A stretch of 64,000 nt of DNA from Stenotrophomonas maltophilia R551-3 (lineage in GTDB: Bacteria > Pseudomonadota > Gammaproteobacteria > Xanthomonadales > Xanthomonadaceae). A program made the translations under genes and the position numbers. Below, piece by piece: positions 51,446 to 60,656 of the stretch (positions are counted from its first letter, which is position 1; each line of letters starts with the position of its first letter). The notes under the pieces are model-generated. The model saw only the letters and a list, made by a program, of their open reading frames with translations. It was not told the DNA's origin and made no database searches. The DNA is taken from contig NC_011071.1 of assembly GCF_000020665.1 (NCBI RefSeq), forward strand, positions 424,501 to 488,500. The letters run 5' to 3'.

Positions 51446-51469
51446 GAGTCGAGCATGGCTCGACTCTAC
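51446..51469. repeat. GTAG-type palindrome (GAGTCGAGC family)
   Basis: GAGTCGAGC-ATG-GCTCGACTC followed by TAC; perfect 9-bp arms. On the minus strand it reads GTAGAGTCGAGC, and the TAG in it is the stop codon of the ABC-F gene. Confidence 0.8.
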
Positions 51470-53073
51470 AGACTGTCGCGCCATTGCCAGCTGTTGGCGG
51501 TGACCTGCAATACCTGCGTCGGCCGCAATGCCTGCAGCAGATGCAGGTCGTGGCTGACCATCATCAAGGCACCCGGCCATGCCGCCAGCAGTTCCTCCAG
51601 TGCCTGCAATGCGCTTAGGTCCAGTGCATTGCCGGGCTCGTCCAGCAGCAACAGCTGCGGCGCGGGATCGGCGTAGAGCACGCTTGCCAACGCCCCCTTC
51701 ACCCGTTCGCCATCGCTGAGGCTGCTGGCGGGGCGCTGGATGCGCTGTGCGTCCAGACCCAGTAGTGCGAGCCGAGTGCGCAGTTCGCCCGGGTCCGCCC
51801 CCGGATTGGCGGCCTGTACGCTATCGAGGATGCTGTGCTCGCCGGACAATCCCAGCAGTTGCTGGTCAAGCAGCGCCAGTGGCGCGTGGCGTTGCACAGT
51901 GCCATCGCGCGCTCGCAGCTGGCCGGCCAGCACACGCAGCAGGGTGGATTTGCCACTGCCGTTGTCACCGACCACGGCGATGCGCTGGCCGCGACGGATC
52001 TCCAGCTGCAACGGGGCACTGCAGCCATGCGGCAGCACCAAGGCCTCGGCCTGCAGCAGGCGCGTGCTGCCACGTTCCCCCGCACCGGCAAACAGCGCCA
52101 GTTCCGGCGCGGTGTGAACCGCGGATATCGCTGCACGCAGCTGCTCTGCACTGGCCTGCAGGCGTTCTGACTGCACCTGCTGCGCGCGACCAAGGCTGGC
52201 TTCGGCACGCTGCTTCTGGCGGCCGAGCAGGATCGGTGCCTGGTTGGCCTGCTTTGCTTCGCGATTGCCACGTGCCTGACGTTGCTGCTGGCGTTCGTTC
52301 TGCTCGCGCGCGCTGCGTTGCTGCTGTCGGTGCTGGGCGCGCGCATGGTCGAGCTGGGCGGCGGCGGCTTCGCGTTCGGCGGCGCGCACTTCGGCATAGT
52401 GCTGCCACGCGCCGCCATAGCGATGCAGGCCACGCGCATCAAGTTCGACAATCTGCTGCATGCGGCCCAGCAGTTCGCGATCATGGCTGATTGCCAGCAG
52501 GCCGCCGCGCCATTGCTGCAACTGCTTGTACAGCTGCTGGCGATGACGCGCATCAAGGTGATTGCTGGGTTCGTCCAGGATCAACCAGTCGGCGCCGCTG
52601 GCCCACGCGCCGGACAGCGCCACCTGCATCGCCTGGCCGCCACTGAGGCGTGCGGCAGGCTGGGCGTGATCGAGATCGTCGGGCAGTCCTAGCGCCTGCC
52701 ATTGCTGCTGCAGGCGTTCGCGCAGGTCCCAGCGCTCGCCTACGCAGGTGAAGTCGGCCTCATCGACGCTGCCGGCTTCGATGCGTGCCAGCGCGGACAG
52801 CGCTTCACCCACACCGGCCAACTCGCCCACGGTGCCGGCTGGTGGATAGCCCGGTGTGGGCAACAGGAACACGCGGTCACTGCCACGCACCTGGCCACTG
52901 TCGGGCGACAGCCGCCCGGCCAGCAGGCGTGCGAGCACGCTTTTGCCGGTGCCATTGGCACCGACCAGGCCGGTGGCGACCGGTTCGAAGGAAAACGACA
53001 GATCGGAAAACAGCACTCGGCCGTCGGCCAATCGATACGACACGCGATCGAGCGTGAGGGAATGCGGGGTCAT
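51466..53073 (-). CDS. ABC-F family ATPase
   Basis: A 535-aa soluble protein with two ABC cassettes and no membrane domain. Cassette 1: Walker A GANGTGKSV (about 38-46), signature ARLSGGQAMQV, Walker B WLILDEPSNHLD. The inter-domain linker is helical and Gln/Arg-rich (QQQRSAREQNERQQQRQARG). Cassette 2: GDNGSGKST, altered signature SSLSDGERV, LLLLDEPGNALDL, switch VSHDLHL. ABC-F proteins act on ribosomes, in translation control or drug protection; the degenerate second signature is common in Uup/YheS-type members. Its stop overlaps a GTAG palindrome. Confidence 0.9.
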   Translation of the reverse strand: MTPHSLTLDRVSYRLADGRVLFSDLSFSFEPVATGLVGANGTGKSVLARLLAGRLSPDSGQVRGSDRVFLLPTPGYPPAGTVGELAGVGEALSALARIEAGSVDEADFTCVGERWDLRERLQQQWQALGLPDDLDHAQPAARLSGGQAMQVALSGAWASGADWLILDEPSNHLDARHRQQLYKQLQQWRGGLLAISHDRELLGRMQQIVELDARGLHRYGGAWQHYAEVRAAEREAAAAQLDHARAQHRQQQRSAREQNERQQQRQARGNREAKQANQAPILLGRQKQRAEASLGRAQQVQSERLQASAEQLRAAISAVHTAPELALFAGAGERGSTRLLQAEALVLPHGCSAPLQLEIRRGQRIAVVGDNGSGKSTLLRVLAGQLRARDGTVQRHAPLALLDQQLLGLSGEHSILDSVQAANPGADPGELRTRLALLGLDAQRIQRPASSLSDGERVKGALASVLYADPAPQLLLLDEPGNALDLSALQALEELLAAWPGALMMVSHDLHLLQALRPTQVLQVTANSWQWRDSL

Positions 53074-53225
53074 GCGACCTCCATGGATGCCGGGTTCTCC
53101 CCTGCGCGCAGGGGCGGGAAGAGTCAGGCCGTCTAGTGGGAAGACGGCGGCATCAATGGCGCATTGGTCGCGAGCCTCTGGGAGGAATGAGGGGAGATTA
53201 TACCGCCCGCAGGGCGTGCGAATTT

Positions 53226-53280
53226 TAGAGTCGAGCTTGCTCGACTGCTTTTGAGGAGCAGTCGAGCAAGCTCGACTCTA
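53226..53280. repeat. perfect 24-bp inverted repeat (GAGTCGAGC family)
   Basis: TAGAGTCGAGCTTGCTCGAC continues to 24 bp, then a 7-bp loop (TTTGAGG), then its exact complement ending GACTCTA, next to CG. Same family as the palindromes at 5183, 51446 and 61456. Lies between the ABC-F start and the LysR stop and may act as a shared terminator. Confidence 0.85.
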
Positions 53281-53313
53281 CGTGGCACGGCCATCGAGCG
53301 CGGATCTACCGGC

Positions 53314-54213
53314 CTACGGCACGGTTTCCAGGCGTGCGCTGACAAAGTCGATGAACACCCGAAGCTTCGGAAGCACGTGGCGGCCCGAGGGCCACAGCAG
53401 GTGGAAGATGCCGCAGGAGTGCACGTGTTCGTCCAGCACGGTCAGCAGCCGGCCATCGGCCAGCGCATCGCGTACCGAGTGCACTGGCACGAAGGCCAGT
53501 CCAATATCGCGCAGTGCCAGCGCCACGCGTGCTTCGATGGTGTTGGCCACCATGTGCACGGGTAGTTCCTGCGGTGCTTCATTGCCGGGCCACTGGATCG
53601 GCCACAGCTCCAGCTTGCCGGTGCTGGGGAAGCGGTAGTGCAGCAGGGTGTGCTGCAGCAGATCGGCCGGCGCACGCGGAACGCCGCGGCGCTGCAGGTA
53701 CGCCGGCGAGGCGACGATGCGGCGCGGGAACACGCCCAGGCGTCGGGCGTTCATGCGTGAGTCGCTGGGTTCGCCGACGCGTAGCACAGCGTCGAAGCCT
53801 TCCTCGATGACATCGACCAGCCGGTCGCTGAAATCCAGGTCCAGACGGATGTCCGGGTAGGCGGCCATGAACTCGGCCATCAGCGGCAGAGTGAGATCAC
53901 CCACCAGCGGCAGGCCGATGCGCAGCGTGCCGCTCGGTGCGGCATGCGGCTGCGCCAGCTCGGTGCGCGCGGCATCGCGCTCGTCGAGGATGCGCCGGCA
54001 GCGTGCCAGGAACAGCTGGCCCTCGGCGGTGAGGGTGATGCTGCGCGTGCTGCGGTGGAACAGGCGCACGCCGAGTGCGTGCTCCAACCGTGCAACGCAC
54101 TTGCCGGCGGCCGAGGCCGAGATGCCCTGCAGGCGCCCCGTCTCGACGAAGCTGCGGGTGTCGGCGGCATGCACGAAGGTCTGCAGGTTGGCGAGGTTGT
54201 CCAGGACTGACAT
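53314..54213 (-). CDS. LysR-family transcriptional regulator
   Basis: A 299-aa product from MSVLDNLANLQTFVHAADTR. The winged helix covers residues 1-60 (FVETGRLQGISASAAGKCVA, RLEHALGVRLFHRSTRSITL). The substrate-binding domain follows (GTLRIGLPLVGDLTLPLMAE, ILDLDFSDRLVDVIEEGFDA-like block). The subtype with RRIVASPAYLQRRG is the CrgA/YafC group that often regulates neighbouring transporter or oxidoreductase genes. It is divergent from the serine hydrolase/MFS operon, which is the likely target. Confidence 0.9.
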   Translation of the reverse strand: MSVLDNLANLQTFVHAADTRSFVETGRLQGISASAAGKCVARLEHALGVRLFHRSTRSITLTAEGQLFLARCRRILDERDAARTELAQPHAAPSGTLRIGLPLVGDLTLPLMAEFMAAYPDIRLDLDFSDRLVDVIEEGFDAVLRVGEPSDSRMNARRLGVFPRRIVASPAYLQRRGVPRAPADLLQHTLLHYRFPSTGKLELWPIQWPGNEAPQELPVHMVANTIEARVALALRDIGLAFVPVHSVRDALADGRLLTVLDEHVHSCGIFHLLWPSGRHVLPKLRVFIDFVSARLETVP

Positions 54214-54440
54214 GGGCGTGTGGGTAATGAAAGCGGCAGGGTAGGTGGCGGCGATCGCGGAGGCAGGCGCCGCCACCGCAACACTGTGGTGCGGGACGAT
54301 GCGGCGACCGTTGCGGCCTTGCAGTTCCGGCCATCATGCCGATTGCGGACTGCACGGTCCATGATGCCCGGAGCGGCAACCGGCTTTTTGCACGGTGACA
54401 TGCTGCCTAACGTGGCGGCCTCTCCCCACGGATCACCGCG

Positions 54441-55619
54441 ATGAACGCCGCCCTTTCCCTTGACCCCGCGCCGGCCCTGCCGTCGGTACAGCGGTTGCTG
54501 CAGCAGGTCCACCCGCAACGCCTGGTCGGCGCGGTGGTGCTGGTGCGCGAGCACGGCGTGCTGCGTCATGCCAGCGCCACCGGCCTGGCCGATCGTGAAT
54601 CGGGCGCCGCGATGCAGCGTGACCAGTTGTTCCGGCTGGCATCGGTCAGCAAGCCGCTGCTGACCACGGTGATCCTGCGTCTGGTGGCCGATAGCGTGCT
54701 GGACCTGGATGCGCCGGTACAGCGCTGGTTACCGGACTTCCGCCCGGCGCTGGCCGATGGCAGTACGCCGCCGATCAGCCTGCGCCAACTGCTCAGCCAT
54801 AGCAGCGGGCTGGGTTACCGCTTCCTCGAAGCCGATGCGGATGGCCCGTACGCCCGGGCCGGCGTCAGCGATGGCATGGATGCGAATCCGCTGACATTGG
54901 CCGACAACGTGCATCGCGTCGCGCAGGCGCCGCTGCTGTTCGAGCCGGGGAGCCAATGGTTGTACTCGTTGGGCGTGGATGTGGCCGGTGCCGTGGCCGA
55001 AGCCGCGACCGGTGAAACGCTGCAGGCACTGTTCGAGCGCTTGCTGGCCGCACGCTTGGGCCTGCGCGACACCGCATTCGCGACCACCGATGCTGCACGG
55101 CTGGCCACGCCGTATGTGAGTGACACGCCGCAGCCGCATCGCCTGCAGGAAGGCGAAGTGGTCGCACCGTTCGAGGGTACGGTCGGCATCGAATACAGCC
55201 TCGCCCGTGCTACCGATGCCAGCCGTTTCCCTTCGGCCGGTGCTGGACTGATTGGCAGCGCCGACGAGGTGATGGCGGTGCTGGAAGCACTGCGCGACGT
55301 ACAGGCCTCGAATCTGTTGCCGCCCGCGCTGGTGGCCGAGATGGCCACTCCGCAGGTGGGCGAGCAGGGGCCGCCGGAGCCGGCCGGCTGGGGCTTCGGG
55401 CTGGGCTTTGCGGTGCTGCGCGATGCCGCCGCCAGTGGCACGCCACAAAGCGAAGGCAGCTGGCGCTGGGGCGGTGCCTATGGCCACAGCTGGTTCGTTG
55501 ATCCCGCGCGCGGGCTGAGCGTGGTGGCGCTGACCAACACCCTGTACGAAGGCATGGATGGCGCCTTCGTCGATGAACTGCGTGACGCCGTCTATGCTGA
55601 TCTGGAGGCTGCGCGATGA
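54441..55619 (+). CDS. beta-lactamase-fold serine hydrolase
   Basis: A 392-aa product without a signal peptide. Motifs: SxxK in LFRLASVSKPLLTTVIL (nucleophile Ser), YSL-type second motif in QWLYSLGVDVAGAVAEA, and GGAYGHSWFVDP in the place of the KTG box. This is the class C-like esterase/beta-lactamase family (EstB-like), usually esterases of small substrates. Its last codons overlap the MFS gene start (ATGA), so the two are translated together. Control by the divergent LysR gene is likely. Confidence 0.87.
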   Translation: MNAALSLDPAPALPSVQRLLQQVHPQRLVGAVVLVREHGVLRHASATGLADRESGAAMQRDQLFRLASVSKPLLTTVILRLVADSVLDLDAPVQRWLPDFRPALADGSTPPISLRQLLSHSSGLGYRFLEADADGPYARAGVSDGMDANPLTLADNVHRVAQAPLLFEPGSQWLYSLGVDVAGAVAEAATGETLQALFERLLAARLGLRDTAFATTDAARLATPYVSDTPQPHRLQEGEVVAPFEGTVGIEYSLARATDASRFPSAGAGLIGSADEVMAVLEALRDVQASNLLPPALVAEMATPQVGEQGPPEPAGWGFGLGFAVLRDAAASGTPQSEGSWRWGGAYGHSWFVDPARGLSVVALTNTLYEGMDGAFVDELRDAVYADLEAAR

Positions 55620-56800
55620 GCGGTCATGCCATTGATGCGGCGAGTCCCGCCGGCGAAGCCACACGCCTGCCGTGGGCCGGCCTGCTGGCGCTTGCGGGTG
55701 GCGGCTTCATCACCCTGCTGACCGAGACCCTGCCGGCCGGTGTGCTGCGACCGATGGGCGAGAGCCTGGGTGTGAGTGATGCGGGGGTGGGCCAGCTGGT
55801 CAGCGTGTATGCACTGGGTTCGGTGATGGCCGCACTGCCGATGACCGCGCTGACCCAGCGCCTGCCGCGGCGCCCCTTGTTGCTGGCCGCCATTGCCGGC
55901 TTCGTGGTGGTCAACACGCTGACCGCCGTGAGCAGCAGCTATCCGCTGATCCTTGCCGCGCGCTTCCTTGCTGGCGTCTGTGGTGGCCTGCTGTGGTCGC
56001 TGGTGGCCGGCTACGCCGCACGCATGGTGGTGCCGTCACTGCAGGGCCGCGCGATTGCAGTGGCGATGGTCGGTTCACCGCTGGCGCTGTCGCTGGGCGT
56101 ACCGGCGGGCACGCTGCTGGGCCAACAGATCGGCTGGCGCTGGGCGTTCGTGTTGATGAGCGTACTGGGTGTCGGGCTGCTGGCGTACGCGCGCTGGACA
56201 CTGCCGGCGTTGCCCGCCGCCGGTGCCGGCCAGCGCACGTCATTGGGCACGGTGTGGCGCATGCCCGGTGTACGCAGCGCGTTGCTGGTGATGGTGCTGT
56301 ACGTGCTGGCGCACAACGTGCTGTACACCTACATCGAACCGCTGGCGGTGGACGCCGGAGCCGGCCCATGGCTGGACCGCCTGCTGCTGGCCTTCGGTGT
56401 GGCTGCCATCGTCGGTATCGGCATTGCCGGTTGGGGCGTGGATCGCCACTTGCGTGCGCTGGTGTGGGCGGCGGTGATCGGCTTCCTGCTGCCGGTGCTG
56501 GCCCTGCTGCTGTGGCCGGGACAGGCAACGGCGCTGCTGCTGGCGACGATCCTGTGGGGCGTGGCGTTCGGCGCCGTGCCAACCCTGTTCCAGACCGCAC
56601 TGGCACGTCGCGCGGGTGCTGCCGCGGATCTGGCGCAGTCGATGCTGGTGACCGGCTGGAACCTGGCGATTGCCGGCGGTGGCGTCGCCGGTGGCGTGCT
56701 GTTGCAGGCCAGCGGCCCGAGCCAGCTGGGCTGGCTGCCGTTGCTGTTGCTGGCGGTGAGCGCGGCGTGGCTGCTGGCACGGCCGAAGGCCTGGGCGTAG
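55616..56800 (+). CDS. MFS transporter, AraJ/DHA1 type
   Basis: A 394-aa product with 12 hydrophobic spans. Visible are LLALAGGGFITLLTETLPAG (span 1), YALGSVMAALPMTALTQRLP followed by RRPLL (motif A loop), ILAARFLAGVCGGLLWSLVA, and AVAMVGSPLALSLGVPAGTL with LLGQQIGWR (span 5, motif C-like G/P pattern). DHA1 exporters of this AraJ/YdhP group move sugars, arabinose analogues or drugs. Overlaps the hydrolase gene by four bases; the pair may export or detoxify one compound class. Confidence 0.88.
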   Translation: MSGHAIDAASPAGEATRLPWAGLLALAGGGFITLLTETLPAGVLRPMGESLGVSDAGVGQLVSVYALGSVMAALPMTALTQRLPRRPLLLAAIAGFVVVNTLTAVSSSYPLILAARFLAGVCGGLLWSLVAGYAARMVVPSLQGRAIAVAMVGSPLALSLGVPAGTLLGQQIGWRWAFVLMSVLGVGLLAYARWTLPALPAAGAGQRTSLGTVWRMPGVRSALLVMVLYVLAHNVLYTYIEPLAVDAGAGPWLDRLLLAFGVAAIVGIGIAGWGVDRHLRALVWAAVIGFLLPVLALLLWPGQATALLLATILWGVAFGAVPTLFQTALARRAGAAADLAQSMLVTGWNLAIAGGGVAGGVLLQASGPSQLGWLPLLLLAVSAAWLLARPKAWA

Positions 56801-56821
56801 GCGCAGACCAGACGTTACCGA

Positions 56822-56847
56822 GGTGCCGGCCAGCGGCCGGCACTACC
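56822..56847. repeat. single GTAG-type REP (SMAG)
   Basis: GGTGCCGGCCAGCGGCCGGC followed by ACTACC, 22 bp after the MFS stop. Confidence 0.85.
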
Positions 56848-56859
56848 GTGGTCCACGTC

Positions 56860-56878
56860 ATCCACGCATGGCGTGGAT
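56860..56878. repeat. ATCCACGC-ATG-GCGTGGAT hairpin (copy 1)
   Basis: Perfect 8-bp arms and 3-bp centre. The same 19-mer recurs at 60386-60404, each time followed by a 100-bp inverted repeat. Confidence 0.85.
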
Positions 56879-56959
56879 CCACCGAGCGCAGCGACCCGCG
56901 TTTGCTTTTGCTCTCTTCTGTTGATTCCGTGGTGGGACGCCACCGCAATGTGTCCGTGG

Positions 56960-57059
56960 CCGGGTGGGTGGGCTGCGCAGGGGCGTGAGCCGCATGGATG
57001 CGGCGACCGAGCTTACATGGACGTACTTGCAGCGCCCCCTGCGCAGCCCACCCACCCGG
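56960..57059. repeat. 100-bp nested inverted repeat (copy 1)
   Basis: Perfect 24-bp outer arms at 56960-56983 and 57036-57059, beginning CCGGGTGGGTGGGCTGC. Inside is the hairpin CCGCATGGATGCGG (56990-57003) and then TACATGGACGTA. It fills the gap between the MFS and EAL genes, both of which end here, so a shared transcription end is possible. Confidence 0.88.
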
Positions 57060-57118
57060 CCCACCCCGACGGTTCCGCCGAGTGCGACCCACCACGAGGG
57101 GCTCCGCCGTTGGCCGTC

Positions 57119-58735
57119 CTACTCGATCCCCTCACGCTCGATCGGCACGCTCCGCGGGTTCTGCATGTGCTCCCGCGCCGCGCCATAGCGCTGCTGCCGT
57201 TTCTGATGAAACACCACGAACTCATCGCGGGGCAGCGGCCGCGAGAACAGCCAACCCTGCGCGAACTCGACCTTCCGGGTATGCAGATACGCCAGCTGTG
57301 CCTCGGTCTCCACGCCCTCGGCGACCACCCACAGGCCCAGCTCCTTGGCCATGTCGATGATGTGCGGCGTGACCGGGCTGGTGGCGCTCTCGGTGCCGAT
57401 CGCATCGATGAACGACTTGTCGATCTTCAGTGCATCCAGTGGCAGCTGCTCCAGGTACTGCAGGCTGGAAAAGCCCACGCCGAAGTCATCGATCGCCACG
57501 CTGTGGCCGGCCCGGCGAGCCTGCGCCAGCATCGTGCGTGCGCGGTCCAGGTCGAGGAAGCCGTGCTCGGTCGCTTCCATCCAGATCTGCTGCGGCAGGA
57601 TGCCGCTGCCGGCCATGTGCTTGGCGATCAACTTCAATGCACGACCACTGCTGATGTCCTCGGCGGCGAGATTGATCGCGATGTGCGCGCTGCGGTCGGC
57701 CACCAGCAGCTCGCGCATGTCGCGCACCACGTTCTCGATCACCAGGTCGGTGATCGCGCCGATCATGCCGGTCTCTTCGGCCAGGGGAATGAACAGGTCG
57801 GGGCGGACCTGGGTGCCATCCTGACGCTGCCAGCGAATCAATGCTTCGGCGCCGACGCAGATGCCGGTATCCAGTTCGATGATCGGCTGGTAGTGCAGGT
57901 ACAGCTCGCGGCGGCGGATCGCCGTGGCCAGTTCGCCGCGCAGCGACAGCCGGCGGCGCGACAGCCAGATCACCAGGCCGGCACCCACGGCAGCCATCAG
58001 CAACCCGAGCGGTACGTACAGCCATGCCTGCTGGCGGAAGGTGGCGGCCAGTGCCGTGCGTGGCGTGGTGGCGATCGCCAGCCATTCGCCATTGCGGGCG
58101 GTGGCGTAGAGGGTGTTGTGGTCCAGCCCTTCGCCCGGGTTGCGCAGCAGGGTCTCCAGCAGCGCCGGATCCATGCCGTCCTGCTTGGCCAGCAGGCGGC
58201 CGTCCGGGCTGGCCAGGGCCAGGCGCACGTTGGGGTCTGCGATGACATCGACGAAACGGCGCGGGTCGACCAGTACGTCGTAGGCGCCGTACAGGATCGA
58301 CAGCACCTGGCGGCGGCCGCTGGCTTCGGGGCGCACGTCCACCGCGATGCCGGCCCCTTCGCTGGTCACATGGTCGGCCTTGGGCTGCTTCACATCGGCC
58401 AGGAACGGGCCCCACGACGTGCACCGCAGCGTGCCGCCTTCGAAATAGCCCATCTGGTCGATCGACGGCGTGGTCATCACCAGGGTCTGCATGCGCTGGA
58501 TATGGTCCGGGCTGCACGGCACATGGGCGCCCGCCTCCGCCGACTTCAGCGCGGCCAGCGCGTCATGGTAGGACTGGTCGGAACGGCGCAGCGCGCGGCC
58601 GGCGATGTCGCGCAGGCGCTGCTGCTCGACACTGACCGCACGGTCCCAGGTGGCATAGGCCATCACCGCGATCGGCACCGCTGCGGCCAGCAGCGCCAGC
58701 GCGGTGCCACCAATGATGATGCGCAGGCGGCTCAT
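57119..58735 (-). CDS. membrane-bound cyclic-di-GMP phosphodiesterase (CSS-motif plus EAL)
   Basis: A 538-aa product with an N-terminal span (LRIIIGGTALALLAAAVPIA), a periplasmic sensor of about 200 residues with the CSS redox motif (HVPCSPDH and LRCTSWGPF), a second span (LYVPLGLLMAAVGAGLVIWL), and a C-terminal EAL domain. EAL catalytic motifs are intact: GAEALIRWQ, NLAAEDISSG, MEATEHGFLD, IDDFGVGFSSLQYL, LKIDKSFID, VAEGVETEAQL. It should hydrolyse c-di-GMP under control of periplasmic thiol state, as E. coli PdeB/PdeC do. No partner diguanylate cyclase nearby. Confidence 0.92.
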   Translation of the reverse strand: MSRLRIIIGGTALALLAAAVPIAVMAYATWDRAVSVEQQRLRDIAGRALRRSDQSYHDALAALKSAEAGAHVPCSPDHIQRMQTLVMTTPSIDQMGYFEGGTLRCTSWGPFLADVKQPKADHVTSEGAGIAVDVRPEASGRRQVLSILYGAYDVLVDPRRFVDVIADPNVRLALASPDGRLLAKQDGMDPALLETLLRNPGEGLDHNTLYATARNGEWLAIATTPRTALAATFRQQAWLYVPLGLLMAAVGAGLVIWLSRRRLSLRGELATAIRRRELYLHYQPIIELDTGICVGAEALIRWQRQDGTQVRPDLFIPLAEETGMIGAITDLVIENVVRDMRELLVADRSAHIAINLAAEDISSGRALKLIAKHMAGSGILPQQIWMEATEHGFLDLDRARTMLAQARRAGHSVAIDDFGVGFSSLQYLEQLPLDALKIDKSFIDAIGTESATSPVTPHIIDMAKELGLWVVAEGVETEAQLAYLHTRKVEFAQGWLFSRPLPRDEFVVFHQKRQQRYGAAREHMQNPRSVPIEREGIE

Positions 58736-58964
58736 GGCTGGAGCTCCGGCGGGGCAGGCAGGTCAGGGCGCATGGTCGGGGCCGGTCCTTGGGCAGGTGC
58801 GGCTATCTGAGCATGGCGCCGGGCCGGGCGGAATGGGACGAATCCGGTATTCGGTCACAATGTGATGAAAGCGACCGCGATTGACGTGATCGGGCCGTCC
58901 GGCGCTGGCGCTCCGGGCCGGGGAGGACTAACGTCGAACGCTTCGCCCGCCTCAGTGCACGCCC

Positions 58965-60338
58965 ATGACCGAGCCCGCAACGCCCCCCGAGCACCTGCGC
59001 CGCAGCCTGTCCAACCGCCACCTGCAGCTGATCGCCATCGGCGGTGCCATCGGCACCGGCCTGTTCATGGGCTCGGGCAAGACCATCAGCCTGGCCGGTC
59101 CGTCCATCGTCTTCGTCTACCTGATCATCGGTGCGATGTTGTTCTTCGTGATGCGCGCGATGGGCGAGCTGCTGCTGTCCAACCTGCAGTACAAATCCTT
59201 CATCGACTTTTCCACCGACCTGCTTGGTCCCTGGGCCGGCTTCTTCTGTGGATGGACGTACTGGTTCTGCTGGATCGTCACCGCCATCGCCGATGTGATC
59301 GCCATCGCCGCCTATGCGCAGTTCTGGTTCCCGGGGCTGGATGCCTGGATACCGGCACTGGCCTGCGTGATGCTGTTGCTGGCGCTGAACCTGGTGACGG
59401 TGAAGCTGTTCGGTGAGATGGAATTCTGGTTCGCGCTGATCAAGATCGTGGCGATCTGTGCGCTGATCATCACCGGTGCGGGCCTGGTGGCGTGGGGCTT
59501 CACTTCGCCCAGCGGCCATACCGCCGCGCTGTCCAACCTGTGGAATGACGGCGGCATGTTCCCGATGGGCCTGGTCGGCTTCTTCGCCGGTTTCCAGATC
59601 GCGGTGTTCGCCTTCGTCGGCATCGAGCTGGTCGGCACCACCGCCGCCGAGACCGCCAACCCCGAGCGCAACCTGCCCAAGGCGATCAACTCGATCCCGG
59701 TGCGCATCATCATCTTCTACGTGCTGGCGCTGATCGCGATCATGGCCGTCACCCCGTGGCGCCAGGTGGTGCCGGACAAGAGCCCGTTCGTGCAACTGTT
59801 CGTGCTGGCCGGTATCCCCGCCGCGGCCAGCCTGATCAACTTCGTGGTGCTGACCTCGGCCACCTCCTCGGCCAACAGCGGCATCTTCTCCACCAGCCGC
59901 ATGCTGTACGGCCTGGCCGAAGAGGGCCACGCGCCGCGCGGGTTGTCGAAGCTCTCGCGCGCCGCAGTGCCGGCACGCGGCCTGCTGTTCTCCTGCCTGT
60001 GCCTGCTCGGCGGCACGCTGCTGATCTACCTGATCCCCAACCTGGTGACCGCCTTCACCCTGGTCACCACGCTGGCGACGGTGCTCTTCATCTTCGTCTG
60101 GTCGCTGATCCTGGTGGCCTACATGGTCTACCGCCGCCGCTACCCGGAGCGCCACGCCGCCTCGATCTTCAAGATGCCCGGTGGCGTTGCCATGTGCTGG
60201 GCGTGCCTGGTGTTCTTCGCAGGCGTGCTGGTTCTCCTGAGCCTGCAGGCCGATACCCGCCAAGCCCTGATCGCCAGCCCGGCGTGGTTCGTGCTGCTGG
60301 GCGTGGGGTACTGGGTGCGACGCAGGACCGCGAAGTGA
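58965..60338 (+). CDS. cycA: D-serine/D-alanine/glycine proton symporter
   Basis: A 457-aa amino acid permease with 12 spans. The start RRSLSNRHLQLIAIGGAIGT followed by GLFMGSG is the AAT-family signature, and KTISLAGPSIVFVYLIIGAM, GFFAGFQIAVFAFVGIELVG and LTSATSSANSGIFSTSRMLY agree with E. coli CycA. It takes up glycine, D-alanine, D-serine and D-cycloserine across the inner membrane. No obvious regulatory element is seen in the 229 bp upstream. Confidence 0.92.
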   Translation: MTEPATPPEHLRRSLSNRHLQLIAIGGAIGTGLFMGSGKTISLAGPSIVFVYLIIGAMLFFVMRAMGELLLSNLQYKSFIDFSTDLLGPWAGFFCGWTYWFCWIVTAIADVIAIAAYAQFWFPGLDAWIPALACVMLLLALNLVTVKLFGEMEFWFALIKIVAICALIITGAGLVAWGFTSPSGHTAALSNLWNDGGMFPMGLVGFFAGFQIAVFAFVGIELVGTTAAETANPERNLPKAINSIPVRIIIFYVLALIAIMAVTPWRQVVPDKSPFVQLFVLAGIPAAASLINFVVLTSATSSANSGIFSTSRMLYGLAEEGHAPRGLSKLSRAAVPARGLLFSCLCLLGGTLLIYLIPNLVTAFTLVTTLATVLFIFVWSLILVAYMVYRRRYPERHAASIFKMPGGVAMCWACLVFFAGVLVLLSLQADTRQALIASPAWFVLLGVGYWVRRRTAK

Positions 60339-60385
60339 TCCAACGTCTTCGTTCCATCGATTGATCCATCGTCTCCAGACGTGTC

Positions 60386-60404
60386 ATCCACGCATGGCGT
60401 GGAT
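60386..60404. repeat. ATCCACGC-ATG-GCGTGGAT hairpin (copy 2)
   Basis: Identical to the 19-mer at 56860-56878, 48 bp after the cycA stop. Confidence 0.85.
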
Positions 60405-60432
60405 CTGCTATCAGCCGCAGGGAACTATCGAA

Positions 60433-60534
60433 GGCGGGGTGGGTCCGCTGGCGGGAGTGTCCGCGGCATGGATGCCGCGGCCAAGCCCCCAGGGATGGGT
60501 TTACGGCGTCTCCCGCCAGTGGACCCACCCCGCC
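60433..60534. repeat. 102-bp nested inverted repeat (copy 2)
   Basis: Outer 24-bp arms at 60433-60456 and 60511-60534 (GGCGGGGTGGGTCCGCTGGC start) pair with one G-T mismatch. Inside is CCGCGGCATGGATGCCGCGG (60461-60480). Same architecture as 56960-57059 though arm sequences differ. Lies in the 318-bp gap between cycA and the transglycosylase gene, which holds no gene. Confidence 0.87.
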
Positions 60535-60656
60535 TCCCCGCAGGAGATCGGCCTTTGCCGTTGCGTGTGATCTGGCCTCTGCAGGTGCAGGGCGCAGCCC
60601 TGCCAAATCCCCCATTCACTTGGTGTTAGCGGGCGCGGCCGGATCATCCGGCCGCC

